A stretch of 64,000 nt of DNA, taken from Siderastrea radians (taxonomy: Eukaryota; Cnidaria; Anthozoa; Scleractinia; Rhizangiidae). Location: NCBI GenBank assembly GCA_964017195.1, contig OZ024892.1, forward strand, positions 10,090,866 through 10,154,865, given 5' to 3'. Under the pieces are notes generated by a model. That model searched no databases, was not told the origin of the DNA, and was given only the letters and a program-made list of their open reading frames with translations. The position numbers were made by a program, and so were the translations under genes. Of the stretch, positions 11,609 through 26,600 are shown one piece after another. Position 1 is the stretch's first letter; each line of letters begins with the position of its first letter.

Positions 11609-14600
11609 ATAATAATAATAATAATAATTTTTACTGATTGATATTGTTTATATGAATTAAAATTCTTAACTGCGCGTTACAGCTATCAATAAAATACAAA
11701 AGAATGATAGTGGGCTAATGGATGCTTTTTGTAGTAGAATGAGATTCTTTGGGATCAGTTCAACGCAAATTTATTAAGGTTCAAATATTTCGAAATTTCG
11801 GCACAGTGGAGACAAAAAATTAGGAAGCTTTAATTGTGGTAACCGCGTACATTTGTCGACAACAATTTTCAGTATGGAGAAAAATTAACTTGTAAAAAAT
11901 TCTTACAGTTAATTAAAAAAAGCATGGTCAACACCAAACGAATTATTTACGCTGCAACCGTTACAGCGTAGTGATTCATTACATTGTTGCCAAAAACTCG
12001 TTTTCTTTCATTTTCTATTTTATTTCCCAACAGTGCCCCTAGTAAAAAAATAAAAATCTATATATTTTGTTTATATTACTTTGTGCAAAGAAAATGGGAT
12101 AAAATTAAAATTGAATTAAACTTAGTAAAGGGCTTTTTTACTGGCATGACGGCTTTAAACCAATCAATCAATCAAAAAATCAAACAGTCAATCAATCAAT
12201 CCATCCATCCAACCATCCATCCATCCAACCATCCATCCATCCATCCATCCATCCATCGTTCATTTACCCACCCGAAAAGCTCGTTCAAAATACGTACGTA
12301 CGTTCATCTAAAAAGTAAAAACTTTTAAAGCTATTAAAAGCTATAAAAATCTAGTTACTACATGAGGTACCAAATTTCACTTATATACAATAAACTTTAA
12401 AAAAGGAAGAAACGAAATTATTATCTCATCTCAATTCACAGTTAACGACACTTGTCTTCCGCCAACTGTGAGAATTCTTAACCTCAGCAAGACCTTAGAT
12501 CAAGCTAAAGTGCTCTTTACAACGGATCAGAAATTTTTTCGCGCCCAAGTTACTCACTCATCTTGTAGCCAAGCTCTTCGAAGTGAAACGTCTTGGGAGA
12601 TTTCCAAGTCTGAGCTTGGTTCAGAAGCATTTGGAAGGTTCCTTGCCCGACCAAAGAGCCACCATAGTAAACAGATCCAGTTGGGTCAATGGAGATCCAA
12701 AGACAGCTACTTCTACGTCAGTTATGTGTTGAGAGACAAAGTGGACAACAGGGTTATAGCTTATGACTATGGCTACTTTTTACTTCTCCGCCCCCCTCCA
12801 ATTGCAAACATTACAGGCGTCACCAGAGCAGTTAAGGGGCAAGGAAACGTGATCTTAGATGCATCAGCTGCTCTCCATTCTAAACGTCGCTGGGCGAGAC
12901 TGAAATTCAGGTGGTATTGTCGAAGGAAAGGGGAACATTTCTCTAACGATGACTCGCACTTTGTCGATGGCCCAAATGGCAATTCTAACACTTCAGGTGG
13001 TTGCTATGGGTACGGTCCGGGAAGGCTACGCGGTCATAAGAGGCATCTAAGAGTGAACGTAGACAAGATGGCGGCAGGTCAGACGTATGTATTCAGAGTT
13101 GAAGTTAGGCTGCATTCAAAATCATCAGCTGATGACCATTACTTGACAGTCATGGTACCGACCAACTTTACAGTAAGGTGGGTGGAAAAGTCTCATTTAG
13201 TAGGTAAGGTGCATTATTTTTGCATTATGCAGTCAGGAGACTCTTATCAAAATGTTCTCCAAGCTTTAAAATGTAAACGATTGTCAATTTCCATTCAGTA
13301 ATTAAAAAGAATTGAAACCAGTAAATCTATGAAAAACATACCTTGATCTGGTCGAGCACATTACAAAAATATTGAATAAGGAGGTATTACACAACGCAGA
13401 GAGCGCAAAAAGTGGTTCTGCTTGTGTGAAACTCGCCCAGGGAAGATCATGGGTTCTACTGGCCCCTTCTGGGGAGTGTTACTTGCAAACAAACTTCAAA
13501 AGTTATAATGATTGGCTTATTCTAACTCATAGTATAGTATCGCTATCCCACCGTACTTTAACGTTTTAAGCATCTAATTTTTCCTCAAAATATAATCATT
13601 TGATCAAACATGCAGGCCATAGGAATAAAAGAACTGATCATGACTTGATGTTTTCCAAATTCTCCTAAGTAGTACCATTAGACTGGATAACAGTGAGGAG
13701 AATAAGCATGTTGAAAATTTGGAAAGAAGAAATAAATCTCTTAGTCTAATAAGATGTTTTCGCATCTGAAAACGTTCTGTTGATATTTGCGCTATAAGTT
13801 GCATGATTAAGTTGTGATCGATTTAGCTGCACGTGTTTTAATTAATTCTCGTAGGTGCACGTACAATTGCTACCCTAAAGCCAACGTCAACAAGCGAACG
13901 GTCATCGAGTCTGAGTGTTCAGGTCCGCTCTGTGAAATGTTCACAAGGTATCAATGGTTCTTACACAAGACGTACTCTACAAACCCAGATGCCCGTTGGA
14001 CTGCGGTTAAAAATTTACCGGCAAAAACACTTACAAAGCTCAGTGGACCAAATTTTGTTCTGAAAGGCAACGAACAAGAAAATTTCTTAGAGCCGAATGC
14101 CCTATACAAAGCGACGGTTTTTGCATTTATAGGTGAGGAAAAAGTCAAAGAAGACCAAGTAATATTCAAAACTAATTCCCCTCCGTTTACTTATGATAAC
14201 GGAGGATGCAGTGCCTCGCCCTCTGACGGATTAACCCTACAAACAAGTTTCTTGGTGAATTGTTCGAGATGGCACGACACTGATTTGCCCTTAACGTACA
14301 CTTTCAGGTGAGATATTTCAGTGAATGTAATACATCATAAGTGTATTGACTAATAGAAAAAGTACGTGAAAAAAATTTATGATGTTCAGTGGAGAGTAGC
14401 TAGAGCGCCGGAAGGGAATCATTGTAGCCGCAGTCTGTTAAAGGAGCTGAATAAGCATTTGGAAGCTAACAGCAATTTTTACTAGAGAACTTTCACACTT
14501 CACAATAGCATAGTTATAAGGGCCGTACCTTTTGAATTACTTTAAATGCTTTCTGTATCTCGCTGTTGGTTTCCCAAGAAAATACTGAGCTATTCACTGT

Positions 14601-17600
14601 TGAGCAAGCACACGTGCAATCGTACAAAATTAACGGCTATTAAGCTGTTCCCTTGGCCCAAAAACGGAAATCGAAAGCAAGTACGGACGAGGTTAAGGAC
14701 CTGATTGAACGGTTTCAACATTTCCTCCTTCGCTAAATCGTTCAAAGTTTTAAAACTGTTGAAAGCCATGTTGGACCAAGAATTCTTTTCAAAGAAATTC
14801 GCATCACGTTCCTTGGATTGAGCTGTACCGGATTCACTGAAATTACCCGGCTCTGACCACGTTATAAGGCGGTTCACTAACATGAACATACAACTAAGAC
14901 AAACGGAGACACCATATCATGACTGTAATAGGTGTGCTGCTTTTTGGCTCGGCTGCAAGGAAACAGCACTTTCAAAACTTTCTTTTCGTTTCTAGCTACA
15001 ACTCTGCAAAAGACAAGGTTGTCATCAAAAGTGGCTCGACCCTCCCTGCCCTGAAGACAATTCTCCCTCAAGGACTCCAGAATGACGACTACAACGTCAC
15101 CATACAAGTGGAAATTGTAGACGCTCTGGGGGCTGCGAGTTCTGACATACTTGTTGTAAAGGTGGGATATAAAAAGTGTACTAAATTAATCCCAAGCTGT
15201 GTACATTTTGTGACACAGGATGCAACTTTCTTCGGCTTTCCGATAGCAATTTGATGATACCGGCCTAATGCATGTGATATGCCGGCATGACTCTTCAATC
15301 CTGGATAGGAACCCAGCGGACTTCGGCGTATGAAATGTCAAGGGAGCCACTAAGATCAGGATGAACCAGCAGGGATTGAATAGAGATGAATACTATCTGT
15401 CAGCGGTCTACCATCATGTCGTGTAGCGTGTCCCGAAGTGGTCACTTGGAAAGTGAGCCTGGAAACACGAACATCATTCCAGCTGAAAAAGATCACGTGA
15501 TGGATCAAAGCTCCGAGTTCCAAGCTTTTGTCTTTCTCTAAAGACGTGATTGTTTATCGAACATGAAGTAGTTCACGTAATTTTTTTTTCTTATGATAGG
15601 TCAGACCTCTTTCCAACTCTCACACGCTTGGAGAGATTGTATACGGACCTGACAGTCCCCTTGAGAAGTCTTTAAGACAAGGTGATGTGGGACAAGCAGC
15701 TGTAACCGCAGCTTTCGTACTTAGCACCCTTGATAATGGTGAAATGGCAGCTGAGGACAAAAATAAGGTACGTGGTCCATCCAGTTGTAAGAAAACAAGT
15801 TCCTAACGATACCCAACGGCAATTCTCGAAACAGGAAATCAATTTGCTCGCATTTTAGTACCATACTAAAATATAACTTAAAATGTGTACGGAAATGTGA
15901 CCTAACTACTCTCCAACCTTTTTGTAGGCTTCCTCCTGAACCAATTTTTTTAGCAAGTATAACAGAACTGAACTTGAACTTTGCGGCCCCTAGCTATATC
16001 AACCACTGTTTTGGCAAAACCCAAGCTTATGCAGCAAAGGGGAAATAAACCAGTTTTTAACTTCTGTCAATCCTTTCACCCGGCATTAAAACAACAAGGG
16101 AAAGTTTCAATCAGTAGCAAAGTCTTGTCTACTATTGTGCACTACAAACCTACAGATTCTCACAGTTATTTCTTAGAGTCATCTTTTCAGGAAACATGAG
16201 GTCAAAACACAATCCCCAGTACGAGCACAATTAATTTCTTAGACTTCAGCGCTTGACAGTTCTGGTTTTTCTAACAAATCATAGCGCCAGTTCTTCAAGA
16301 AACGTAGCTATTCCTACTCTATTGTATGACACCAACACAACTAACCATCCCAACCAGCACTTGCATATGAGAGTTTGGGCCTTTATCTTTCAGATCGGTA
16401 CCCCTGATCCCCATGAAATAAATAGCCATTTGTTTTTCTTTCTGCTTATTTATGTCTAGTTTTTACGTCACCAGATCTCCATCATTAGAATATCCCGTGC
16501 CTCATATGTACCAAACACAGGGGGGGGAAGCAAACTTCGCCAATTTTCGTGACCTGATGATCCACCGAAAATTGACGTCACATCCGGTTTTAAAAATCGG
16601 CGAGCAGCTTGCTCAGCGAGTTGCAAGATGGAGGCTCGGGAGTTTATGGTTTCTTCTTTCTTGTGACCACCACTGACACGCAATTGCTTATCTTGAATAC
16701 CAGAGATGTTACAAAGTTACTGGATCATCTATTTCAGCCGATATATTGGCAAAACAGAAATGTTTAGTACAGTTTTGATGGCATTTTCCAGGCAGCTTCA
16801 TGTAATGTCATGGCGAGTATGTCGCTATTTTCAATACAGGTGCGGATCAAACTTTTGCTTCTCGTGACTCCTGATTCAGTGTAATCGTCAATTTAAATAG
16901 CCTATGATGCGTGAAATATAATGAAGAAAACGCCAGCAGTAACAGTTTGGATTGTTAACATTGGGAAGGTAATTAACACTCGACGTAAAGTGCTGGAAGT
17001 CCTACTCTATCGAAACTACTCTGCACATGATACCTGATATCGTCTCTAACGAAGCCGCTCAAACTTTTGCCTCTCGTGACCCTTGATTCAAAGGAACCGT
17101 CAATTAAAATAGCCTATCCCGAGTATAATGCAATGAAGAAAACGTCGGTAGGACAGTATGTTGTATTAACACTGGGAAGGTAATTAACACTCGCAGAAAA
17201 GTGCTGGAAGCAGTATGGAAACCAACTGCGGACATGTTTAGAAGCACTCCTGATGTGGCAGACATCTGTGTACTCAAGCAGACTCAAGGTTAGTTGTCTT
17301 GTGTTTTCGAAGTTTCCGTTTTACGTTGATGGGTAAACACAATTGGTTTTTCTATGGGAATGTATTTTTTGTGTTTAGATGTTTTAAAAGAAGTCTGAAT
17401 AAAGAGAACTGCATAATTAATGAGGAAAAAAAATCTGATTGAGCGATTCCTAGGTAGGGGGGAGGGGGGAGGGGGGGGAAGGGGAAGTAGGGATGGTGAG
17501 ACGAGCAAACCAGCGTTGTAATAGCATAAAGTAGAATCCTGATTTCTCAAGCTCTCGGTTTCTGAAAACTGGCTTCCCAATCCCAGTCAAACACTGCAAT

Positions 17601-20600
17601 TTTACCCCAAATTTTCAAACCCCCAGAAAATTCAAACCAATTTCCTTTTCCCCAGGGGGTTCAAAAAATCGGGATTCCACTGTATGTTCAAGATTGGGAT
17701 TAACCAATACGAATTGTCGACATAATTGCGGGATTATCTAGCTATCTTGCCTTTTAATATACATGTATTCCCTTTATATTACTACAAGAAAAGGAAATAG
17801 TCCTTTATTGATCAGGCTTGTTTGGAATGTTTAATTAATTCCAGTGTTACATTGCTTGTAATGTTGATGTTTTTGTAGTTAAATACAAAGGCATCAACAT
17901 GTTGGTCACTTTTCTAAAAATTATACAGCACCAGTCAAAAGTAAGTTGACACTCAATACTTCATCCTCACATGAATCAAGTATCGAGAATCGAGACTCGA
18001 TAATTGATTTTTGATTCACAATACTTGATTCCTGCACAAATCACCAAACCGGAACAGCCTTTGTTCAGTTTCGAGTATTTGCCTTGTCTCTCAAGAAAAC
18101 ATCAAAACAAACAAAACCAAAACGAAAAAAGATTATCTTTCCCCACATTTCAAAACATTTCAGCTCTATACATAATTAACTCAAACTGATTAACTCGATT
18201 TTGGATTTGTGCGAATTGGAATAGTGTTGTGTTAGTCTTGATACTAATTTTCAATGCTCAATTCATGCAGGAATTGAGTAATGAGTAGCAATTCAAGAAA
18301 TGAGACTCACAACAAACTGTCAACTTACTTTTGAATGGTACTGTACAATGTCTTTATTTGTCATTGGTTACTATGTTTGTACATGTACTTTCAAATGCAA
18401 GGATAGACAGTGGTATTTGTCATCCACATGTGATCTACATGGACATCCCTTGTAAAAATGGTACCGGGATCTTGGCGGGATCTTGCCAAGATCCCGCCAA
18501 GATTCCCGCCGGGATCTTGCCGAGATTTTGGCCGCCGGGATTCTTACCGGGATTCTTGGCGGGAAGGCGGGATTCCCGGCGGCCAAAATCTCGGCGGGAT
18601 GCCGGCGGGAATCTTGCCGGGATTCTTGGCGGGAAGGCGGGATTCCCGGCGGCCAAAATCTCGGCGGGATCCCGGCGGGAATCTTGCCGGGATTCTTGGC
18701 GGGAGACGGGATTCCCGGCGGCCAAAATCTCGGCAGGATCCCGGTGGGAATCTTGCCGGGATTCTTGGCGGGAAGCGGGATCCCGGCGGCCAAAATCTCG
18801 GCAGGATCCCGGCGGGAGTCTTGCCGGGATTCTTGGCGGGCAACCGGATATCTCGGTGGGAGTGTTGCCGGGATTTGCGACGGGAAACAAAATTCCTTGC
18901 GGTCAAAATCTTCCCGGCAGCCAAAATCTCCGGGGGTCCTGTCTGGAATCTTGCCGGGATTCGCGATGAGAACCATAATTAACATTAATCAAACTACTAG
19001 ACGCTGACAAAACTATGTCCTATATTGCAGTCCCAAGTATTGTTGACATGATTGTTATCAGCTTTGCACGTGTTTCTTAATTGAATTATCCCTTATGTGG
19101 TACTATTTCCATGTGACAATAACGAGAAGACAAAGAATAGTTCACGTGCATGTGATGTTACTTCAGCGCGCCGAATTTAACGTTGTTGATTGATTTCCAC
19201 GTTCCACATGAAAGCCTCGTGGTGCCAGGAGCGTTGCTGGTGGAAGGAGGCAAGTGTCTTTCTTATTTATTTGCTGTGAAATCCGTAGCATCTGCAGGAG
19301 AATAACCAACGAACAGGAAGAGTTTGGTGGTGTTTTGAGCATTTTTGTGTTTGTTCGCACTTGCATTTTATACTCTCAAATGTAAACTATATGTGTTCGC
19401 GGTTCAGAGAGATCGATTTATTTGTAGTCAAGACAAAGCATGGAATAGCGGCCGTGCAGAAACTCAGGCTTGTTCATGATCATCTAAGAAAGGAACAGTG
19501 TGCTGGACGAGAATTTGTCAGTGGAAATTTAAATGCTGAGTGAAAGAAACGTGTGAAATCTGAAGTATTTGGCAACGCAGTTTTGCGAAGCACCTTTTAC
19601 AATTGTCATCAGAGGAACAAATATTGTTTGGTACTCCAAAGTATTCAGAATTTCACAGAACCGCCCCATTGGAGGAGACAGGTGGAAAGGCTTGGGTTTT
19701 ATTTTATAACATGCACACCGTTTCAGATTTAAGGTTAATCTACATCGTTATTTCAAGATTACTCTCTCTTTAATAAACGTAAGTGTATTAAATTTTGTTG
19801 ACGCGTTCTGCCTGAACATACGTGCAGGGTCTGTAATTGGGCGAAGCTTATGCAAAACACAAATTAAATCGCCAAATACTAGCAAATGTGGGGAATTTGT
19901 TGAAAACATCTGCGCCGCTTGCATTGCGCTTCAACTTGTTTATAAATGTAAACACTGAAATATGATCTGCAGGGATGACCAGGGATGACCATCTGTTTTT
20001 GTATAACCCTAAGAATCCAATAAATTGTATCTAGTAAATAATCCCATTATTTTCCTTTGTCTTTGTGCTTTATTTTGGATAGTTCAACTGAAAACAGAAT
20101 GTGCGAGGACTTTTTAAAGGAAAACTATGTACATCTAATTAGACTGTCTCAATTTGTTATGGAATTTATCTTGCGTAGTTCTTCCTCAACTATTCGCCTT
20201 GGAAAAGAATGCAAAAGGAGAACACGTTATGGAGAATAAAAAGGTGAAACCGACGACACCGAACAAAGAAAAATAGAATTCAAGGGGTTACAAACAAACT
20301 ATACTTCCCGGTAACTTGAAACCTCAGTTAATCGAACCTCCCGCCAACTTTATAACTCGAGGTGAACGCTTTTTTCTCTTCACAACATTGCCTTCAGAAT
20401 TTTGTCCTGGATAAGTGACAAACCTTCAAATACCTCGAACCTTTTTTATTTTCCTTAAAGGTTCGAGTAAAGAAACTGAACAAGAAAAATGACAATGTAA
20501 AAATAAAGTGTTTGTTTTGTGGCGTCTTCTCGTCTTGCAGAAATTGGCTGCTCGCCAAACTGTGGTCACGCAAGTCACGATTTTTTTGTCATGTAGTTTA

Positions 20601-23600
20601 AAGCTCGTGAAATTGTCGATCGCAAATTGTTTATATATTGTTGTTGTTGTTTTGCATCTAAAACCATTTAACAAGGAACCATTTTCAGTAATAGATTCTG
20701 CAACTTGCCGCAAATTCTGAAATTTGTCTGACTTGTCACCTGGCTGTTCTGTTCGCTATCGGGGTAAATTGTGTCAAGTTTACGCAAATCTGGAGAAGAC
20801 GGCGAAAATTAAGCTTACTTTTTGAACTCACAAAATGAATGCTTAAGTAATGTCTAAGAGCAAATTAGTTACCGGTAAGTAAGTTTATTTATACCATCCT
20901 CACACATTTTTATAGGTAAGACTAAAGCTTTTTTTCAGTGTGGATTTTTTCTCACAAAGGAGCCTCTTTCTGTGAAAGACCCGCCAATGGTCAGTTCACT
21001 TGACTGAAATCAACATCACCAATTAAAATAAATTAAAGGTTAACAGTCGACGACATCTAAAAGGGTTCTTTCAGCGAAAAAAAAACATCAGGCAACGAAA
21101 AGCAGTACACGCTGACGCTTTTGAGTGAAATATAAAAGTGAAACTCACTGACCTTTTCCTCACATGTTGAATGCTTGGAGCGACCAGACTCGTCGAAGGA
21201 AAGAAACCCAGTTGAGTTAAGCGGCTTCCATCGCGGCAAATTAGTAAGCTGTAGAGACTATAGACGTCCTTTGGAAATTTTTGAAAGCATTTAACTCGAT
21301 TGTTCATTCCTCAAATGTAGCTTTGTCCACAATATCTACTCATCCTTTGTTTATGTTCATTCTCAGTACACTTTAGTGTGGCATGTTTAGCTGGGTTTAG
21401 CATGCCGGCCGTTCTCTCGTTGACAACAGTTTCTTGAGTTTCTTGCAAACGTTCTCTTGCTTCAAACTTGACAGAACCATGTTGTTTTCGGTAAAAAATA
21501 ATAAGTTAAACGTTTCAATTTTCTCCTGTACATACAATGAAAAGAAGCCATTTTCAACTTGTTTTGTGGAAAAGTTCTCGCATTTTTTGGATTACGCGAG
21601 CAGCGCTCGCCGATGGCGTGATTGAATCAACCAATCACATTGTTCCATTAACGCAATGGCGGGAGTCAAGGCGGGATTTTTTGGCGCGACAACGGTATTA
21701 GGTACGTGGCCTGCAAGCAGCGAAAAAAGTTAAATTCAGAACGACAACATATTAGTCACAGGAAACAGTATATTTAAAAACCCTTGCTTAACTCTTCCGT
21801 GGTGGCTTATAAAGAAAGTCCAACAAAGAGATGGCATGACATCACCTAGACAGAAGTAGTCATTTAAAATACAGGGATGCGAAAACGAAGTCCTCTGCAT
21901 AAAAGGTAAACTTAAGTGACAACAAATGGACATCAGTGGTCTGATAAAATGAAATGACTTGTAAAACAGAGCAGATCAGAGCCAGCAGCGTTTCTGATCG
22001 TTGTTATTTTGGTAGATGTCGCGCGTAGCGGCAAAGCTACAAAACCGGACAACCGTTAACATTGTTCTTCGTCGATTGTTATTTTCAGTTATATCGAGAA
22101 CCCGGAATGATTCTCCTTACGGATACAGCACTGCGTTAATTGTCACTTTAATCCCGTTTGAAGATTATAAACTTTTGAAGATTAATAGAGTTCGGGATTA
22201 ATGACCATCGTCTTTACAATCTCGCACAACGTGCCAGCGCGAACTCTCGCACGATGATCGCCCTATTTTTTATTCATCAACATAACGAGCCATACAAGAT
22301 CGCTGTTTGAAACGCACTCTGATAAAAATATCAGTTGCAACAGACCTCGCTAAAGTTTGCTCGGGCTTTACATACCACAACTTGTAATATTTTTTCTGAA
22401 GTCTCATCACGGTCAGTTTTGAATCTGCGCATCTTGCCAAGATCGTAGCTGTCTTGCCGAGATTACGGTTGTCTTGGCGGGATCACCGATGTCTTGGCAA
22501 GATCACGCCGGGGACCGAAACTCTCGCCGGGATTCTTGCCAAGATCCCGGCCAAGATTTTTTCTTGCCAAGATCCCGTTAGAATCCCGGCGGGGAAATTC
22601 CGTTTCCCGGCAAGATTTTTCATTTCCCGGCAAGATCCCGGTAGGAAGCGGGATTCTTGGCGGGATCCCGCCGGGATCCCGGTAGCCATTTTACAAGGGA
22701 TGTCGCTGGTCACTCAAGTGTTAGCGGTACATGTGCACCCAAGCTGTCATGAATTTCATATTCTAAATGGTGTCAACTTTGTCATGTGACATTCTGTCCT
22801 AAAGGTCTTGTTACAATAGGACATTAATTTTCTCTTTCAACTATCAGTAGTCCCGATTTGTTGTCTCAAGTTGGAAGAAAAATTGCTCAGTGTTACAATT
22901 CTTTTAATGTGTAAAATCCACAGTGATGTACATGTAAGTGATGAATACTTTAGAATTCTACATTTATTAAAATAACTTTAATTATTTTTTACAGATAGCA
23001 ACTTGTGCGAGATCTGCCTTAAAGACCTTCTATCCATTTTTGCTTTCTAAAAACAATGATTATTTTTATTGACTTTTTGCACCTGAGGCTACTTTGCCTG
23101 CTGTAGTTATTTGATTTTGGTACAACACAGTGACTTCTACCAAGTCTCTTCAAGTAGAAAACATACCAACCCTTAGTAAAATCTATCACATTCATGTAAT
23201 TAGTATCAAATCTTTAGCTTATTTACATATAGGTACATACACGTTCAGATTTGTGAATAAAAATGTATAACAAAAATAAAATTGAGTAGCCAAAACTAAG
23301 CCCAAGTATGTATCTACTTTGTTGTCAGGCAGATATTTGTCATGTCCTATCACATACGTTTACTTAACCCTTTCACTCCTAGTAGTGGCCAAAATAAAAT
23401 TCAAGAAAATGCTAAATTTCTTTTTATTTTTTTAAATCCCCCAAAACAAACAGTACCCTGCAAAATTACTGCCAAAGAGATTTCATTTGAATGAACACAC
23501 CATAGGATTTTGTCCACAGACTCAAAAGTTAGCACTACATCACATGTCTCCATAATTGATTCCTGGAGTAAAAGGGTTAATAAAATCTATTGCATTCATG

Positions 23601-26600
23601 GCATTTGTATCAAATCTTTAGCTTATTTGCATACAGTTACATAGTTGCATGCTCAGATTCATGAATAAAAATACATAACAAAAATAAAATTGAGTAAGCC
23701 CAGGTATGTAACAATGTTAATATCATGTAGATTATCATGTACTATCACATACCTATCACATACATTTACATGTATTTGCTTATAATAATAATGTAGATAT
23801 AATATATTATCTAGTGGTTCTTGTAATGAATAAAAAATGAGTGATGTTTGTTTTTTAACTGTTTCATTATTTTGACCTAGATAGTTGTGAACACTCCTCA
23901 AGTTGCTTTCAACAAGTGATTTGAGACTATTCTCGTGAGATTCCTGAGCCCTCTCAAAGGTTTGTTGCTGAGATGAGTACTTTGGTTGCAGACGGGATTT
24001 TTCACTTTGATTAGCATGCTGGACACAAAGATTTATTGCTTTCCTTCTCACAAAGTGGCGGGGCCTGTCATGTAAGGAGACATGACCTGTAGCATACAAC
24101 AGAGGAAGAGATGTTGGTTTCTGAGTCCTGACATATGTAATTCTTTTGAACTGTGTTGGTTAACATTGTTAGCCATTATTATAGTAGTAGTTACATTTAG
24201 GACATGAATACCTGTATATTGGTTGTCGTCCATAAAATTTGTTACTCAACAACAGAAACAGTGTTGTGCTACCATAACAACTTGTACAATATGATGAGAT
24301 ACTGTCAACAGTCGTCCATAATAATAACCACGGATACATAATGATGTTGAAGATTTGTCAGCTGCGTTCTCAAACATTTGTTAACCAGCAACAATACTCA
24401 TCTAGTGTTGTGTTACAGTTATTGCATAAATCGATACCCACCCCAAGGAAGGTCATTGGAAATTCCTAGGGGGAAGGGGGTCATAAAGGCCAAAATTTTA
24501 GAAGCAAAGTATGAAGCTCAGCTGAAATCTCTTGAGGGGGGGGGACAAAACAGAAAAACTTTCTGTGGGGGGAGTAAAGATATTTTCTGTTACTACACAT
24601 TATACATGTAACGAGTACTCAAAGTATAGGGGGAGATGTTTGTCATCATCCATTACGTGTAGGTGACCATAATGACATTACCATGCAGAAACCAGTTTGA
24701 ACTGAAGAGTTTAGTTGTTAGCCACTGACGGCAACATGTTACTGACAAGATAACTTGTTTGTTATTAATTAATTACATGTATTTGTAATTCCCAGGAAAG
24801 TTATGTATACAGTGGGTTGGGGCTACACTTAATTGTTAGTCTTGATAATCTGTCAGGCTAATCTGTTGTGAAAAATATTCATGACCTTTATGATCAGGCT
24901 CGGTTGCTTGAACTTGGGCTTGTGGTATAAGGTTACTGGTTCATTCCTTGATTTATAAATCTTCTGTCCACAACCACAGTGTCAGTGGATGATTACAAAT
25001 AAGGATTGTGCGATGAATAAGCTGACATATTGACTACAGGCAGCATCTGGCTTCAATTAAAGACAGCTTTTATGAAGCAGTTTAATTATGAAATTACCAA
25101 GCTATTTATACTAGTTGTGTGCACAATTAAGTAAGTGAGAATATAATAATATAGAAAAAAGAAAACAAAACAGATAAAGGGAAGTCTAGGCGGTCAACAG
25201 CGACAAAGCGCCACATACAGTATTATTTCAGATTCTTTGTGGTGAACAGTCTCTCTAAAAAACAAAGAGTGTTAATGGGGTTCCCACTCGTTAGAAACGC
25301 CGTCGTTGCTATGTTCTGTTAAAAGGAGTCTTTTTCTACAACATAGGCTATTTAAATAAAGAATCACTCACCTTGAAGTCATCATTTTGACTGATTGTCC
25401 GAATCCTGTGAAATTCGAGAGAGAGAAAGCCGACATTTTTCATACCAAAGAACGCTTCATAACAACGCAGTTTATAAACCTTTATTTAAAATATTTTCTT
25501 ACCTAATCACATGGAAGGAAAGAGTACATATTTTATTTCATTGTCACGAAAAAATAACTGGAAAATTTATCGCCGATGAAAAAATATGGGCATTTTACTC
25601 ACTAACTGAACGAAACTGTTGCCGTCAATTTTGATTTTCCCGCCCGCGTTAGAAGTAGGCCGTTTTCGGACCGGATGTGACGTCAATTTTCGGTGGATCA
25701 TCCGACCACAAAAAAAGTCCCAGGCGCAGTCAAGTGTTCTCCCCCGCCCCTGACCAAACACAACCCATAATTCTTCAATTCGCTCTGACGAAGGGCTAAT
25801 GCTCGAGATGTTGGCTTTTGAATCTCTTTAAAGTAGCTAATTTACAATATTTCACTCCCCTACCGATGCAGCAACACTGTTTCTATATCACAATGGTAAA
25901 CTGGTGCAATTTGCACAGGGTCTTCCCTTTTTGAAGTTTGTCCAGTTGGCTAAAACGTTTGTGTCACAGTTACGTAAGGATTTCGCCATGATGAAAAAGG
26001 TTAAAAAGATCCCTTTAATTTTGTTTGGATTCGCATAAATCACTGAATACTTTGTTGACTCGAAATTTTTATATAAGGTCAAAGACGACTTGTTAGGAAA
26101 ACTTGGAAACATAGAAGTACAAAATATGCAGGAAGTTGAGCAGCTGTCATCGTTTGTTACCCTAGCAACAGATGAAAGAGAGGATATGCCTGCTTCGTCT
26201 CTGGTAAGAAAACAATACGGATAGAATTTGGTCCTGTGCTGAAGGACACACTCATATGCAACAGATCTCCTCTAACATGACATTCAGTCACTTAAACCCC
26301 CCCCCCCCCCCCCATGTTTGTAACCTCTTATGAGCGGACGCCGCTACCCAAGTCTGGTCCCAAGTATGTTATATAACCTATGAATGCAGAGGTCCACACG
26401 ACGCGTAAATAAACCGCACTGGTTCGGTTTTGCGGGATCTTGGTGTAGAGAGCCGTTCACCCAACCTAACAATACACCCAAGCTCCCTGCTGGCAGATTC
26501 CGCTGCGGTTCAAAACATCAATGCCTCACCTGCCCATTCATTGAGAATGGAAGAACGTCATACACTTTCACTAACACGGATGAAACAAGACAAATATGAC

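Noticed and set aside
12773..12991. Antisense frame across exon 5 of gene A
   Set aside because: It is a mirror of the real sense coding exon, as are the minus-strand frames over exons 12 and 15.
18331..19007. Long open frames of 126-212 codons on both strands
   Set aside because: All lie in the 69-70 bp GC-rich minisatellite, whose unit happens to lack stop codons in several frames; the peptides are simple translations of the repeat.
24378..24611. 77-codon frame ([20 protein letters not shown] inside)
   Set aside because: Lies within gene A intron 8 in purine-rich, repeat-like sequence without splice support; probably part of a dispersed repeat.
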